A stretch of 64,000 nt of DNA. It comes from Tumebacillus amylolyticus. Lineage in GTDB: Bacteria > Bacillota > Bacilli > Tumebacillales > Tumebacillaceae. The DNA is taken from the NCBI RefSeq assembly GCF_016722965.1, contig NZ_JAEQNB010000006.1, forward strand, positions 124,001 through 188,000, written 5' to 3'. How positions within the stretch are numbered: the first letter of the stretch is position 1; each line of letters begins with the position of its first letter. A model generated the notes under the pieces. The model worked only from the letters and a program-made list of their open reading frames with translations, was not told where the DNA came from and searched no databases. This document shows, piece after piece, positions 46,321 through 55,211 of the stretch. The position numbers and the translations under genes were made by a program.

Positions 46321-47088
46321 CAAACGATAGCAGGTCTGCGTATTCTCCCGAATCCGTCGCACCAATTCCTCCGGTGTCACGCCTTTCAAACGGGCGACAG
46401 GCTCCACCATCTCGCGCAGAAAAAGCGGCGTCGTCGGGCGACCGCCGAAAATCGGGCCTTCATGCTCCCACGGTCCGTCCGTTTCGAGCAGGAGTTGGGA
46501 GAGGGGAACGGACTTTGCCAGTTGTTGATCGCGCTCGCGGTGGCAGACGTCCGGTGTGAGCGAGACGTAGTACCCGGCCTCGACGATGCGTTGCAGGTCG
46601 TCAGGCGCAGCTTTCAACCAGTGGAAGTGAGCCCGCTTCACTCCGTGGCTCATCAAAGTCTCGTAGGCAAGCGGCGCTTTGTCATGCACAGCGTGCAACA
46701 CCAACGGCAAATCAAGTTCCCGCGAAGTTTCTGCAAAGACCCCCAGCAGTTCCAGACAAGCCTCCAACGCACCCGTACCGAGTTTCGCCGCTTCATAATG
46801 AGGAAGCCCGACTTCGCCGATTGCGACGAGGCGGTGCCGCTCCTGTCGAATCAGCCCGAGCAGTTCCGCCACATCAGATTCAGGCGGCACCGGATACTCC
46901 GGGTGAATTCCGACCGCCGCCCGCACGAAGTCGGGGAATCTCTGCTGCAAGTCCAAAGTCCGATACGCCGACGCAAGCCCCGTAGACACCGCCACCACGC
47001 CTTCGATACCGCCTTCGCGCCACAAGTCGATGAGTCTGCCGATCTCCTCATCCGGGTACATCTCCAGATGCAAGTGCGCATCAAACAT
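46318..47088 (-). CDS. TatD-family metal-dependent hydrolase
   Basis: 256 residues. The ATG at 47088 begins MFDAHLHLEMYPDEEIGRLI, placing the HxH metal site at residues 5-7, with GGAGGCGG just upstream. Other family motifs: VGIHPEYP, VAIGEVGLPH (metal Glu), LVLHAVHDKA (His), HFHWLKAAP (His) and LLETDGPWEH (Asp). TatD proteins are DNase/phosphoesterase-like or act in amidohydrolase-type reactions; the standard GLDY after GE is GLPH here, so it is a divergent member and its substrate is uncertain. Confidence 0.82.
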   Translation of the reverse strand: MFDAHLHLEMYPDEEIGRLIDLWREGGIEGVVAVSTGLASAYRTLDLQQRFPDFVRAAVGIHPEYPVPPESDVAELLGLIRQERHRLVAIGEVGLPHYEAAKLGTGALEACLELLGVFAETSRELDLPLVLHAVHDKAPLAYETLMSHGVKRAHFHWLKAAPDDLQRIVEAGYYVSLTPDVCHRERDQQLAKSVPLSQLLLETDGPWEHEGPIFGGRPTTPLFLREMVEPVARLKGVTPEELVRRIRENTQTCYRL

Positions 47089-47122
47089 TCCGTCCCGCCT
47101 CCTCTCATTCCCTTCAGTATAC

Positions 47123-47156
47123 AAAAAAAGAGCAGAGACAATGGAACTGTCTCTGC
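47123..47156 (-). terminator. Intrinsic terminator upstream of the TatD-like gene (minus strand)
   Basis: GCAGAGACA-ATGGAAC-TGTCTCTGC, a perfect 9-bp stem; on the minus strand it is followed by TCTTTTTTTG. It lies ahead of, not after, the minus-strand gene starting at 47088, and there is no clear minus-strand gene before it. It may be a leader attenuator or end a short RNA. Confidence 0.65.
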
Positions 47157-47190
47157 CAACATAAATAGGTGTAGGGTAAAAAAGGTCGTA

Positions 47191-47212
47191 TCTAGATTCT
47201 ATCTAATCTAGA
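47191..47212. repeat. Inverted repeat TCTAGATT-N6-AATCTAGA
   Basis: A perfect 8-base inverted repeat with a 6-base centre in the region between the divergent TatD-like gene and the small membrane protein. Size fits a dimeric regulator site; no regulator is implied by neighbours. Confidence 0.5.
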
Positions 47213-47321
47213 AAAAATGAACACTGGCCAAAAGTATAGTTTTACGAATTTCGGAATGATATGCATGACGAAACGCAGGCTGGAAATACTACCCTCACAA
47301 TCCTTGAGGGAGGTGGCGAGC

Positions 47322-47465
47322 ATGGGCATCATCATCGGCCTGCTGGTGGCGGTGGTTTTGTGGAAGATCTTGAAGCTTTCGGTGTTGGCGTTGGTTTGGA
47401 TTGCGATCATCGGAGCCATCGTCGGCGCGATTCCGACATTTATGCGCCGACGCGCAAAACGATAA
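47322..47465 (+). CDS. 47-residue membrane protein
   Basis: ATG at 47322, behind GGGAGGTGG. Almost wholly hydrophobic: MGIIIGLLVAVVLWKILKLS and VLALVWIAIIGAIVGAIP, ending in a basic FMRRRAKR tail, so one or two membrane helices with the C terminus inside. Unknown family. It has its own terminator before hflX. Confidence 0.6.
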   Translation: MGIIIGLLVAVVLWKILKLSVLALVWIAIIGAIVGAIPTFMRRRAKR

Positions 47466-47484
47466 GGGGCTGGACCAAGGGGGG

Positions 47485-47516
47485 AGGACGGCGGGAAAAA
47501 AGCCGTCCTTTTTTCA
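47485..47516 (+). terminator. Terminator before hflX
   Basis: AGGACGGC-GGGAAAAAA-GCCGTCCT followed by T6. Confidence 0.85.
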
Positions 47517-47565
47517 TGTTCTGGCGGATGTGGTAGAATGGGGGGGAAAGTTGAGGGTGATGCAC

Positions 47566-48939
47566 ATGCATGACATTTATGACAACCAAGGGCGCACCGA
47601 GCGCGCCGTTCTGGTCGGGCTCAAACTCGCCCGCCATGACGACGAGATCTGGACCATGGCGTTCACGGAGCTCAAAGGGCTCGTGGAAACCGCCGGAGCC
47701 GAAGTCGTCACCGAACTGCTGCAGAACCGCGACCAGCCGGACCCCGCCACCTACATTGGCAAGGGGAAGCTCGCCGAACTGAACGCAGTCATTGAGGAGC
47801 TGAACATCGACGTGGTCGTGTTCGACTCGGAACTCTCGCCGAAGCACGTTCGCAATTTGGAAAATGCTCTGCCGTGCCGAGTCTTGGACCGCACGCAGGT
47901 GATCTTGGATATCTTCGCCATGCGGGCGAAAACCCGCGAAGGCAAGCTGCAAGTCGAACTTGCCCAATTGCACTACCTCATGCCTCGCTTGGCCGGGCAA
48001 GGAGCTGCGATGTCGCGTCTGGGCGGCGGCATCGGGACACGGGGACCGGGGGAGACGAAGCTCGAGACCGACCGCCGACACATTCGCGGGCGCGTCCTCG
48101 AACTCTCGCGCCAACTCGATGAGGTTCGCAAACACCGCGATTTGCACAAGAAACGCCGCAAAAAGCAAGAAATTCCCGTCATCGCATTCGTCGGCTACAC
48201 CAACGCGGGGAAATCGACGTTGATGAAGGCGATCGTCGAACGCTACGGCACCGGCAACCGCGAAGTGGCGGAAGGGCGCAACCGTCTGTTCGATACGCTG
48301 GACACCACGACGCGCCAAGTGCAATTGCCGGATGGGAAAACGGCAATTTTTTCCGATACGGTTGGATTCATTCAGCAGTTGCCGCACTCCTTGATCCGCG
48401 CATTCCGCTCAACGCTCGAAGAGACGGCCGAGGCCGACTTGATCGTGCATGTGGTCGATGCCAGCCATCCGGGATTTGATGTGCAGATGGCGACGGTGTA
48501 TGACGTGCTGCAAGAGCTGAACGTGTTGGATCGCCCGATCCTCACCGTTTTTAACAAAATCGACCTCGTGCCGGGCGCTTGGATTGGCAACGACCCGAAC
48601 TCCACGGAGACGGTGCGCGTGTCGGCGACGCTAGGCGACGGGCTCGACGTGATGATGGAAAAAGCGAACGACCTCGCCGGCGTTCGCCATCTGTTGGTGA
48701 CGGTGGAAGTTCCTTATAAGGAAGCGGCGTTGACATCGCAAGTTCACCGCGAAGGCCGCATCTTCGAAGAAGAGCACCGCGAGGGCGGCACCTACCTCAA
48801 AGCCGAAGTGCCGCAGCGCTTGGCGGACGAGTTGAAAGCGTACTTCCTGCAAGAAGCGGAAGAAGTGGTCCCGCAAAAAGAAACCAAGAAAATCTACTTC
48901 GACTTCACCACGCCGGAGTCGGACGATGTCGTACACTAA
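47566..48939 (+). CDS. hflX: Ribosome-associated GTPase HflX
   Basis: 457 residues from the ATG at 47566, six bases after GAGGGTG (an ATG two codons earlier is also in frame). N-terminal HflX domain: TYIGKGKLAELNAVIEEL and VVFDSELSPKHVRNLENAL; the Gly-rich SRLGGGIGTRGPGETKLETD; then the G domain with G1 GYTNAGKST (~210), G3 SDTVGFIQQLPH and G4 TVFNKIDL. HflX splits stalled or heat-damaged 70S ribosomes. The first gene of hflX-DUF817-ynbB-glnR-glnA, matching the Bacillus ynbA-ynbB-glnR-glnA order with one addition. Confidence 0.95.
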   Translation: MHDIYDNQGRTERAVLVGLKLARHDDEIWTMAFTELKGLVETAGAEVVTELLQNRDQPDPATYIGKGKLAELNAVIEELNIDVVVFDSELSPKHVRNLENALPCRVLDRTQVILDIFAMRAKTREGKLQVELAQLHYLMPRLAGQGAAMSRLGGGIGTRGPGETKLETDRRHIRGRVLELSRQLDEVRKHRDLHKKRRKKQEIPVIAFVGYTNAGKSTLMKAIVERYGTGNREVAEGRNRLFDTLDTTTRQVQLPDGKTAIFSDTVGFIQQLPHSLIRAFRSTLEETAEADLIVHVVDASHPGFDVQMATVYDVLQELNVLDRPILTVFNKIDLVPGAWIGNDPNSTETVRVSATLGDGLDVMMEKANDLAGVRHLLVTVEVPYKEAALTSQVHREGRIFEEEHREGGTYLKAEVPQRLADELKAYFLQEAEEVVPQKETKKIYFDFTTPESDDVVH

Positions 48940-49750
48940 CATGAACGCAGTTCCAGCTCAACCGAAAAAGCCGTCCCGGCTTCGGGACGGCTTGCTGGAC
49001 TTGACGTACTTCACGTACCATGAGGCGATGTCTTGTCTGTTCGCTGTCTGCATCTTCGGCTTGTTGGCTGTCTCGCACTCTGTTCACATCCCGGGACTGG
49101 GCCGCTATGATTTCCTGCTGCTCGGCTGTTTGGTCATGCAGATCATCATGTACAAAACAGGACTGGAGACCCGAGACGAGGTCAAAGTCATCGGCGTGTT
49201 CCATTTGCTCGGACTGGCGCTGGAACTCTACAAAGTCCACATGGGCTCTTGGGCGTATCCGGAGCCGGCTCTCACCAAGATCGCGGGCGTACCACTTTAC
49301 AGCGGGTTCATGTACGCAAGTGTCGCGAGCTATGTCTGCCAAGCGTGGCGACGGTTGGACATGAATCTCGCAAATTACCCCAAGTGGTGGCTGGCTCTGC
49401 CGGTCGCGACGGCGGGGTACTTGAACTTTTTTACCCATCATTATATTGGGGACTACAGATGGTGGATTTTGGCGCTCGTGCTGATCGTCTTCTGGCGCAC
49501 GCAGATCCTCTACACCGTGCGCGGGCGTGTGCGCAAGATGCCGCTCGTGCTCGGATTCTTTCTCGTGGGGCTGTTCGTTTACTTCGCGGAGAACATCGCA
49601 ACTTTTTACGGCGCGTGGCAGTACCCCGACCAAGCGCACGGCTGGCACTTCGTTCATCCGGAGAAGATCTCGTCGTGGTTCATGCTGATCATCGTCGAGG
49701 GCATCCTCGTTGCGCAACTCAAGTTCGTCAAACAGAGTAGTAAGGAATAG
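48926..49750 (+). CDS. DUF817 multi-pass membrane protein
   Basis: 274 residues; the ATG at 48926 overlaps the hflX end by 14 bases, with GGAG seven bases upstream. Seven or so membrane helices and several conserved polar patches: FTYHEAMSCLFAVCIF, LELYKVHMGSWAYPEPA, NFFTHHYIGDYRWW and FFAEN-like VYFAENIATFYGAWQYP, which identify DUF817. Function unknown; the repeated G(S/A)W-YP motifs hint at two related halves. It is cotranslated with hflX and is the insertion in an otherwise conserved gene order. Confidence 0.85.
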   Translation: MSYTNMNAVPAQPKKPSRLRDGLLDLTYFTYHEAMSCLFAVCIFGLLAVSHSVHIPGLGRYDFLLLGCLVMQIIMYKTGLETRDEVKVIGVFHLLGLALELYKVHMGSWAYPEPALTKIAGVPLYSGFMYASVASYVCQAWRRLDMNLANYPKWWLALPVATAGYLNFFTHHYIGDYRWWILALVLIVFWRTQILYTVRGRVRKMPLVLGFFLVGLFVYFAENIATFYGAWQYPDQAHGWHFVHPEKISSWFMLIIVEGILVAQLKFVKQSSKE

Positions 49751-49762
49751 GAGAGACTTGCT

Positions 49763-51031
49763 TTGTCATTACTGAATCTACTGAACGATCCGGTTTGGAT
49801 GGCACTTGCCGCCAAGATCGAAGGAACCGTCGCCGACCAATTCCGCCATATCGAAGAGGTTGCGCTCTACAACCAAGCCAAAGTCCTGCAAGCGTTCCAA
49901 GAGGAGAAAGTCGCCGACTTCCACTTTGCTTCCTCGACGGGCTACGGTCACAACGACGCCGGTCGGGAGACGTTGGAAGTCGTCTACGCCAAAACGTTCG
50001 GTGCCGAGGCAGCGTTGGTGCGCCCGCACATCGTCTCCGGCACGCATGCGATCTCGCTGGCTCTCTATGGAGTTTTGCGCCCGGGCGACGAATTGCTCTA
50101 CATCACGGGCAAGCCCTATGACACGTTGGAGGAAGTCATCGGCGTGCGCGGGGAAGAGGGCGAGGGGTCGCTGCGGGAGTTCGGCGTGTCGTTTGATTGC
50201 GTACCGCTCACCGAGCGCGGCAAAGTAAATTACGAAGAAGTCGCCCGCAAAATCAAACCGAACACCAAGATGATCGGCATTCAACGCTCGGCCGGATATT
50301 CGTGGCGTTCGTCGTTCCCCGTCGAAGAGATTGGAGAAATGGTGAAGTTCGTCAAGGAGATCAAGCCGGACGTCATCGTCTTCGTCGACAACTGCTACGG
50401 TGAATTTACGGAAAAAACGGAACCTACCGCAGTCGGTGCCGATCTCGTCGTCGGCTCTCTGATCAAAAACCCCGGCGGTGGCCTCGCGCCGTCCGGCGGC
50501 TATGTCGTGGGCCGTGCCGATCTCGTACACCGTGCCGCTTGCCGTCTGACCTCCCCCGGCATCGGGGCGGAGCAGGGCGCGATGCTCGGCACCAACCGAG
50601 CGTTGTTCCAAGGTTTCTTCCTCGCGCCGCACATCGTTGGGGAAGCGTTAAAAGGCGCGGTGTTTGCCTCCGCGCTTTTTGAAGAACTCGGTCTCGTCAC
50701 TCATCCGTCCGCGAATGAAAGGCGCACCGACATCATCCAAGCGGTGCGTCTGGGCACTCGTGAACGTCTGATCGGGTTCTGCCAGTCGATCCAATCGGCG
50801 GCACCCGTGGATTCGCACGTCAATTTGGAGCCGTGGGCGATGCCGGGCTATGCGGACGAAGTGATCATGGCGGCCGGAGCGTTCATCCAAGGCTCGTCGA
50901 TTGAGCTCTCGGCGGACGGCCCGATTCGCGAACCGTTCATCGGCTACATGCAAGGCGGCTTGACGTATCAACATACCAAGATCGCGGTTCTCTCCGCCGT
51001 CGCCAATTTGAAAGCGGCGGGGCACCTCTAG
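49763..51031 (+). CDS. ynbB: Methionine gamma-lyase-family PLP enzyme (YnbB)
   Basis: 422 residues from the TTG at 49763 behind AGGAGAG. Fold-type I PLP enzyme: FHFASSTGYGHNDAGRETLE near residue 52, RPHIVSGTHAISLALYG, VIVFVDNCYGEFTE (PLP Asp) and VGSLIKNPGGGLAPSGGYVV with the Schiff-base Lys (~236). Bacillus YnbB and the so-called aluminium-resistance proteins belong here. It probably cleaves a C-S bond of a sulfur amino acid; the true substrate is not known. It sits 12 bases after DUF817. Confidence 0.92.
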   Translation: MSLLNLLNDPVWMALAAKIEGTVADQFRHIEEVALYNQAKVLQAFQEEKVADFHFASSTGYGHNDAGRETLEVVYAKTFGAEAALVRPHIVSGTHAISLALYGVLRPGDELLYITGKPYDTLEEVIGVRGEEGEGSLREFGVSFDCVPLTERGKVNYEEVARKIKPNTKMIGIQRSAGYSWRSSFPVEEIGEMVKFVKEIKPDVIVFVDNCYGEFTEKTEPTAVGADLVVGSLIKNPGGGLAPSGGYVVGRADLVHRAACRLTSPGIGAEQGAMLGTNRALFQGFFLAPHIVGEALKGAVFASALFEELGLVTHPSANERRTDIIQAVRLGTRERLIGFCQSIQSAAPVDSHVNLEPWAMPGYADEVIMAAGAFIQGSSIELSADGPIREPFIGYMQGGLTYQHTKIAVLSAVANLKAAGHL

Positions 51032-51063
51032 GCGAATTCTGCATAGAGTGGGAGGACACAGGG

Positions 51064-51112
51064 AAAAAGACCAAGGGGGAACTCGCCACTTGGTCTTTTT
51101 TTCAAAAAACTC
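51064..51112 (+). terminator. Terminator after ynbB
   Basis: AAAGACCAAG pairs with CTTGGTCTTT around a 13-base loop, then T7. It isolates glnRA from hflX-ynbB. Confidence 0.88.
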
Positions 51113-51113
51113 A

Positions 51114-51163
51114 TGTTAGATTAGCTCACATGCGTTGACAGGTATCTCTAACATGCATATAAT
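51114..51163 (+). promoter_or_regulatory. glnR: glnRA promoter with GlnR/TnrA box
   Basis: A consensus SigA promoter: TTGACA (51135-51140), 17-base spacer, TATAAT (51158-51163). Upstream, TGTTAGATTAGCTCACA (51114-51130) fits the GlnR/TnrA site TGTNA-N7-TNACA. A second half-site TCTAACATG (51147-51155), the exact reverse complement of CATGTTAGA (51112-51120), overlaps the spacer. This is the arrangement for autorepression by GlnR with excess nitrogen. Confidence 0.85.
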
Positions 51164-51188
51164 GGGGATATCTTAGAGAGAGGCGCTG

Positions 51189-51623
51189 GTGAACATGAAT
51201 GATGAAATTCGCCGCAACCTCGCCCTGTTTCCAATCGGCATCGTCCAGAAGCTGACCGACCTGACCGCTCGCCAGATTCGGTACTATGAGCAGCACATGC
51301 TCGTGTGCCCGGCGCGAACGGAAGGGAACCAACGACTGTTCTCGTTCAACGATGTAGAGCGGCTGCTGGAGATCAAGAGACTCATCGAGCAGGGTTTGAA
51401 CATCGCGGGGATCAAGACGGTCTTGGGGACGGCGAAGACGTCGTCCGAACTGCTTCCACTCACCGAGAAGGAGCAGGCTAAGATGGTCAAGGAGGTCAAG
51501 AAGGACCTCTCAGACCGCGAACTTCGCGATCTGTTGAAAAAGGAAATTCTGCACAAGCCAGGACGTACCGGTGTCCACAGCAACACGTTCAACGCCGGCG
51601 ACCTGTCGCGGTTTTTCCACTAA
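51189..51623 (+). CDS. glnR: Nitrogen repressor GlnR
   Basis: 144 residues from the GTG at 51189 (AGAGAGG five bases upstream; the ATG two codons later is an alternative). MerR-type winged helix: [54 protein letters not shown]. The C-terminal tail ([28 protein letters not shown]) is the glutamine-synthetase-sensing element, ending like B. subtilis GlnR. It represses glnRA when feedback-inhibited GlnA stimulates its dimerisation. Confidence 0.95.
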   Translation: MNMNDEIRRNLALFPIGIVQKLTDLTARQIRYYEQHMLVCPARTEGNQRLFSFNDVERLLEIKRLIEQGLNIAGIKTVLGTAKTSSELLPLTEKEQAKMVKEVKKDLSDRELRDLLKKEILHKPGRTGVHSNTFNAGDLSRFFH

Positions 51624-51691
51624 TCACACATAGAACCACCGTCCTGCCATGAAACCTACAGAGGGACGGGGTCGAGGAGGAGCAGAAGACC

Positions 51692-53032
51692 ATGAAACGC
51701 AATTTTACAGCTGAAGACATCAAACGTCTCGCGAAGGAAGAAAACGTACGCTATATCCGCCTGCAGTTCACCGACTTGCTGGGCGTTATCAAGAACGTTG
51801 AAATTCCGGTTTCTCAGCTCGACAAAGCTCTTGAGAACAAGATGATGTTCGACGGCTCCTCCATCGACGGTTTCGTTCGCATCGAGGAATCCGACATGTA
51901 CCTCTACCCGGACCTCGCAACGTGGCTCGTCTTCCCGTGGGAAACTGAAAACGGTTGGAAAGTCGCTCGTCTGATCTGTGACATCTACATGCCGGACGGC
52001 ACCCCGTTCCCGGGCGACCCGCGCGGCATCTTGAAAAAAGCAATGGAAGACGCTCGCGCACTGGGCTTCACCGATTTCAACGTAGGTCCGGAACCGGAGT
52101 TCTTCCTGTTCAAACTCGATGAGAAGGGCAACCCGACCACCGAAGTGAACGACCAAGGCGGATACTTCGACCTCGCACCGGTTGACCTCGGCGAAAACTG
52201 CCGCCGTGAGATCGTACTGACCCTCGAAGAAATGGGCTTTGAAATCGAAGCTTCTCACCATGAAGTTGCAGTCGGTCAGCATGAGATCGACTTCAAATAC
52301 GAAGATGCCGTCACTTCGGCCGACAGCATCATGACTTTCAAACTGGTCGTCAAGACCATCGCTCGCAAGCACGGCCTGCACGCAACTTTCATGCCGAAAC
52401 CGATCTTCGGCATCAACGGCTCCGGCATGCACTGCCACCAATCTCTGTTCAAAGGCAACGAGAACGCGTTCTACGATGAGTCCGACGAACTCGGCCTGTC
52501 CCAAACCGCGAAGCACTACCTGGCAGGGATTCTCGCACATGCTCGCGGCTTTGCAGCGATCACCAACCCGACCGTCAACTCCTACAAGCGTCTGGTACCG
52601 GGCTACGAAGCACCGTGCTACATCGCATGGTCTGCGAAAAACCGTTCCCCGCTCGTCCGCATCCCGGCTTCCCGCGGCATGGGTACCCGCATCGAAGTTC
52701 GTAACCCGGACCCGGCTTGCAACCCGTACCTCGCACTGGCTGCGATGCTCCAATCCGGCCTTGACGGTGTACGCCGCGAACTGCCGCTCCAAGATGCGGT
52801 CAACCGCAACATCTACGTCATGAACGAAGAAGAGCGCCTCGAGAACGGCATCCTCTCGCTGCCGGCGAACCTCAAAGAAGCGATCGACGAACTGATGGCT
52901 GACGAACTGCTCGTTGCTGCACTGGGCGAACACGTTGTTACCCACTTCGTTGAAATGAAGCAAATCGAATGGGATATGTTCCGCACCACCGTCCACGAGT
53001 GGGAGCGCAACCAATACCTGACCACCTACTAA
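51692..53032 (+). CDS. glnA: Glutamine synthetase type I
   Basis: 446 residues, ATG at 51692 after GAGGAGGAG. Type I-alpha features: [53 protein letters not shown] (metal Glu), [29 protein letters not shown], the flexible loop [20 protein letters not shown] and [19 protein letters not shown]. It joins ammonia and glutamate with ATP. No adenylylation-type insert is visible; regulation is by feedback inhibition and GlnR. The codons are highly uniform, as in strongly expressed genes. Confidence 0.97.
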   Translation: MKRNFTAEDIKRLAKEENVRYIRLQFTDLLGVIKNVEIPVSQLDKALENKMMFDGSSIDGFVRIEESDMYLYPDLATWLVFPWETENGWKVARLICDIYMPDGTPFPGDPRGILKKAMEDARALGFTDFNVGPEPEFFLFKLDEKGNPTTEVNDQGGYFDLAPVDLGENCRREIVLTLEEMGFEIEASHHEVAVGQHEIDFKYEDAVTSADSIMTFKLVVKTIARKHGLHATFMPKPIFGINGSGMHCHQSLFKGNENAFYDESDELGLSQTAKHYLAGILAHARGFAAITNPTVNSYKRLVPGYEAPCYIAWSAKNRSPLVRIPASRGMGTRIEVRNPDPACNPYLALAAMLQSGLDGVRRELPLQDAVNRNIYVMNEEERLENGILSLPANLKEAIDELMADELLVAALGEHVVTHFVEMKQIEWDMFRTTVHEWERNQYLTTY

Positions 53033-53046
53033 GATTTTTTTGGAAA

Positions 53047-53087
53047 AAGAGAACCTCGTCCGCATGCGGGCGAGGTTCTTTTTTTTG
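53047..53087 (+). terminator. Terminator after glnA
   Basis: AAGAGAACCTCG-CCGC pairs with GCGG-CGAGGTTCTT, then T8. Confidence 0.92.
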
Positions 53088-53113
53088 ACTGTTGGCAGGA
53101 ATTTTCAGAAAGG

Positions 53114-53147
53114 TTGGAGAAAGTGTCGGGTAGTGGTATAGACCACT
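53114..53147 (+). promoter_or_regulatory. Promoter and NagR-type operator of the SpoIID/LytB gene
   Basis: AGTGGTATAGACCACT (53132-53147) has 6-base perfect inverted arms and resembles the dre site of NagR/YvoA-type GntR regulators (TGGTATAGAC-A). It overlaps the -10 (TATAGA, 53137-53142) of a promoter with TTGGAG (53114-53119) and a 17-base spacer. A near-identical site precedes the GntR gene at 56722. Confidence 0.7.
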
Positions 53148-53185
53148 GCTGGATTTCAAACAAACGAACAGGGGAGGGGAAAACA

Positions 53186-55141
53186 ATGGCAAGAGGAACG
53201 GGAATGCTGGCGATGGCAGCAATGGTATCCACACTCTTGTTCCCGAGCGGAGCCTTTGCAGGGGATGACAACAAGATCATGGACAGCATCGAGCATGCGT
53301 TTGTCGTGAGCGCCGTCGCAGATGGATCGGAGTATCACTACACGGTGATCGCAAACGGTCAAGCGAAGTCGTACTACACGAACAACAAATCCTTTGTGGC
53401 TCAAGCGGGGCAATATGTGTCTTTCAAAGCGAAGGACGACCGCATCGTGGACTTCCGTGGAGCGGCGGTAACCGCACCGTACTTCCATGAAAAAGTCATG
53501 GCGAAAACCACGACGACACACACGCTCGATTTGGAATTGCACGGGGCTTTGAGACTGGCGGATACGTATTCGGTGTTCCGTGTCGAGAACGGGCACGTCA
53601 TTCCGCAGTCTTTTCAAGACATCGCGGTCGGGGCAGAGAATGTAAGCGTTTTCTATGATGAGCAAGGTCAAGGCGACCTCGTGCTTCTCGAAGGCAAGAC
53701 TCCGGTCAACACGATGCGTGTCGGCATCAACAACAACGGATTTGCCTCGCTCGACCATGCGCGTCTGGACTTCACGTCTGCGGGCGGGCTGAAAGTGGAG
53801 GACAAAAAATCCCACTGGACCACCGACATCGCGGCAAGCACCGCCGTCGCACTGGTGCCGGGCGCAGATGGCACGCACGTATCGGTTGCGGGTCAAGACC
53901 TCTACGTCTCAACAAACCGTCTCTATGTGTACCCGGCGGTGGAGAGCACTCCGGTGCAGATCATGACGTTTAAGCGTGCGTACGGCTATCCGCTGTACCA
54001 CGGCGACTTCGAGATCACGCCGTCGACGACGGCAGGCAAGTTGCAACTGATCAACGAAGTGCAGATCGAAGACTACCTGCGCCAAGTGGTGCCGTCCGAG
54101 ATGCCGGCTTCGTTCGGTCTGGAAGCGCTCAAAGCACAGAGCGTGGCAGCACGTACGTACGCACTGGGCGACTATGAGAGCACCCGGTATGCAACGAAGG
54201 GCTTCCATGTAGACGACTCGACCCTGAGCCAAGTCTACAACAACAGTGCCGAGAATGATCTGACCTCGCAAGCGGTCAAGGAAACGAAGGGCTTGATCAT
54301 GAAGAGCGGGGACGCACTGGTCGACGCTCGTTACTACTCCACGTCCGGTGGATACGGCGCGGCGAAGCACGAAGTCTGGGCGGACGGCAATGGTTCCTTC
54401 CCGGGCACGCCGCTTTCGTACCTGGATGCGAAAAGCTACGTGTACGATCCGGCTCAACCGGGTGAACTGCTCAACCTCAACACGCAGGATGAAGCGGCGC
54501 TCAACTCGTTCTACAAGAACTTGTCCTTGACCGGTTACGATTCCGAATCGTACTACTTCCGTTGGAAAGTCGGTTTCTCCAAAACCGAACTGCAAAACAC
54601 GATCAACAGCAACCTCTCCGACCGTTACAAAGCGGATCCGAACGCGATCTTGACGCTGGACGCAAACGGTCAATACGTCTCCAAGCCGATTCCGGCGGGC
54701 GGCGTCGGCACCGTGAACAACCTCTACGTTGCGAAGCGAGGCACCGGCGGCAACATGATGGAATTGGTCATCGAAGGGAGCACGGGCACGTACAAAATCG
54801 TGAAAGAGTACAACATTCGCTTCACGATTCGCCCGAACAAAGCGTACACCGGCGGCGCGGACGTCTTGCTCTCCCGTGCCAAGGGCGGCTCTTCGGCGTA
54901 CGACCCGGCGTTCGTCTTGAAAAACTACACGATTCTCCCGTCGGCGTTTGCTACGTTTGACATTGCTCGCGATGCGGACGGCAACCTCACCACCGTCACG
55001 TTCTACGGCGGCGGCAACGGACACGGCGTCGGCATGAGCCAATACGGGGCTTCGAGCCTCGGCGCGCAAGGTTGGTCGTACGACCGAATTCTGAATGCGT
55101 ACTACAGCGGGATGGAATTGGTGAACGTGTACGAGATGTAA
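53186..55141 (+). CDS. Secreted SpoIID/LytB-domain wall protein
   Basis: 651 residues, ATG at 53186 behind GGGGAGGGG; an earlier frame start at 53114 overlaps the promoter and would bury the signal peptide. Signal sequence to ~25 (SGAFA). The N-terminal ~270 residues are beta-rich and of unknown kind; the SpoIID core begins at INEVQIEDYLRQVVPSEMPA (~290-310) with ALKAQSVAARTYAL, and the C-terminal signature is GGNGHGVGMSQYGASSLG with ILNAYYSGMEL. SpoIID is a lytic transglycosylase on denuded glycan; LytB members enhance amidases. The NagR-type operator links it to the sugar-salvage operon downstream. Confidence 0.88.
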   Translation: MARGTGMLAMAAMVSTLLFPSGAFAGDDNKIMDSIEHAFVVSAVADGSEYHYTVIANGQAKSYYTNNKSFVAQAGQYVSFKAKDDRIVDFRGAAVTAPYFHEKVMAKTTTTHTLDLELHGALRLADTYSVFRVENGHVIPQSFQDIAVGAENVSVFYDEQGQGDLVLLEGKTPVNTMRVGINNNGFASLDHARLDFTSAGGLKVEDKKSHWTTDIAASTAVALVPGADGTHVSVAGQDLYVSTNRLYVYPAVESTPVQIMTFKRAYGYPLYHGDFEITPSTTAGKLQLINEVQIEDYLRQVVPSEMPASFGLEALKAQSVAARTYALGDYESTRYATKGFHVDDSTLSQVYNNSAENDLTSQAVKETKGLIMKSGDALVDARYYSTSGGYGAAKHEVWADGNGSFPGTPLSYLDAKSYVYDPAQPGELLNLNTQDEAALNSFYKNLSLTGYDSESYYFRWKVGFSKTELQNTINSNLSDRYKADPNAILTLDANGQYVSKPIPAGGVGTVNNLYVAKRGTGGNMMELVIEGSTGTYKIVKEYNIRFTIRPNKAYTGGADVLLSRAKGGSSAYDPAFVLKNYTILPSAFATFDIARDADGNLTTVTFYGGGNGHGVGMSQYGASSLGAQGWSYDRILNAYYSGMELVNVYEM

Positions 55142-55152
55142 GTTCGAAGAGA

Positions 55153-55187
55153 GAAACCACAGGGGCACGTACCTGTGGTTTTTTTTC
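55153..55187 (+). terminator. Terminator after the SpoIID/LytB gene
   Basis: AACCACAGG pairs with CCTGTGGTT, followed by T8. Only 25 bases remain before the GH84 gene, so that gene probably depends on readthrough. Confidence 0.85.
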
Positions 55188-55211
55188 TGGAACATCACAG
55201 GGGGGAACACA

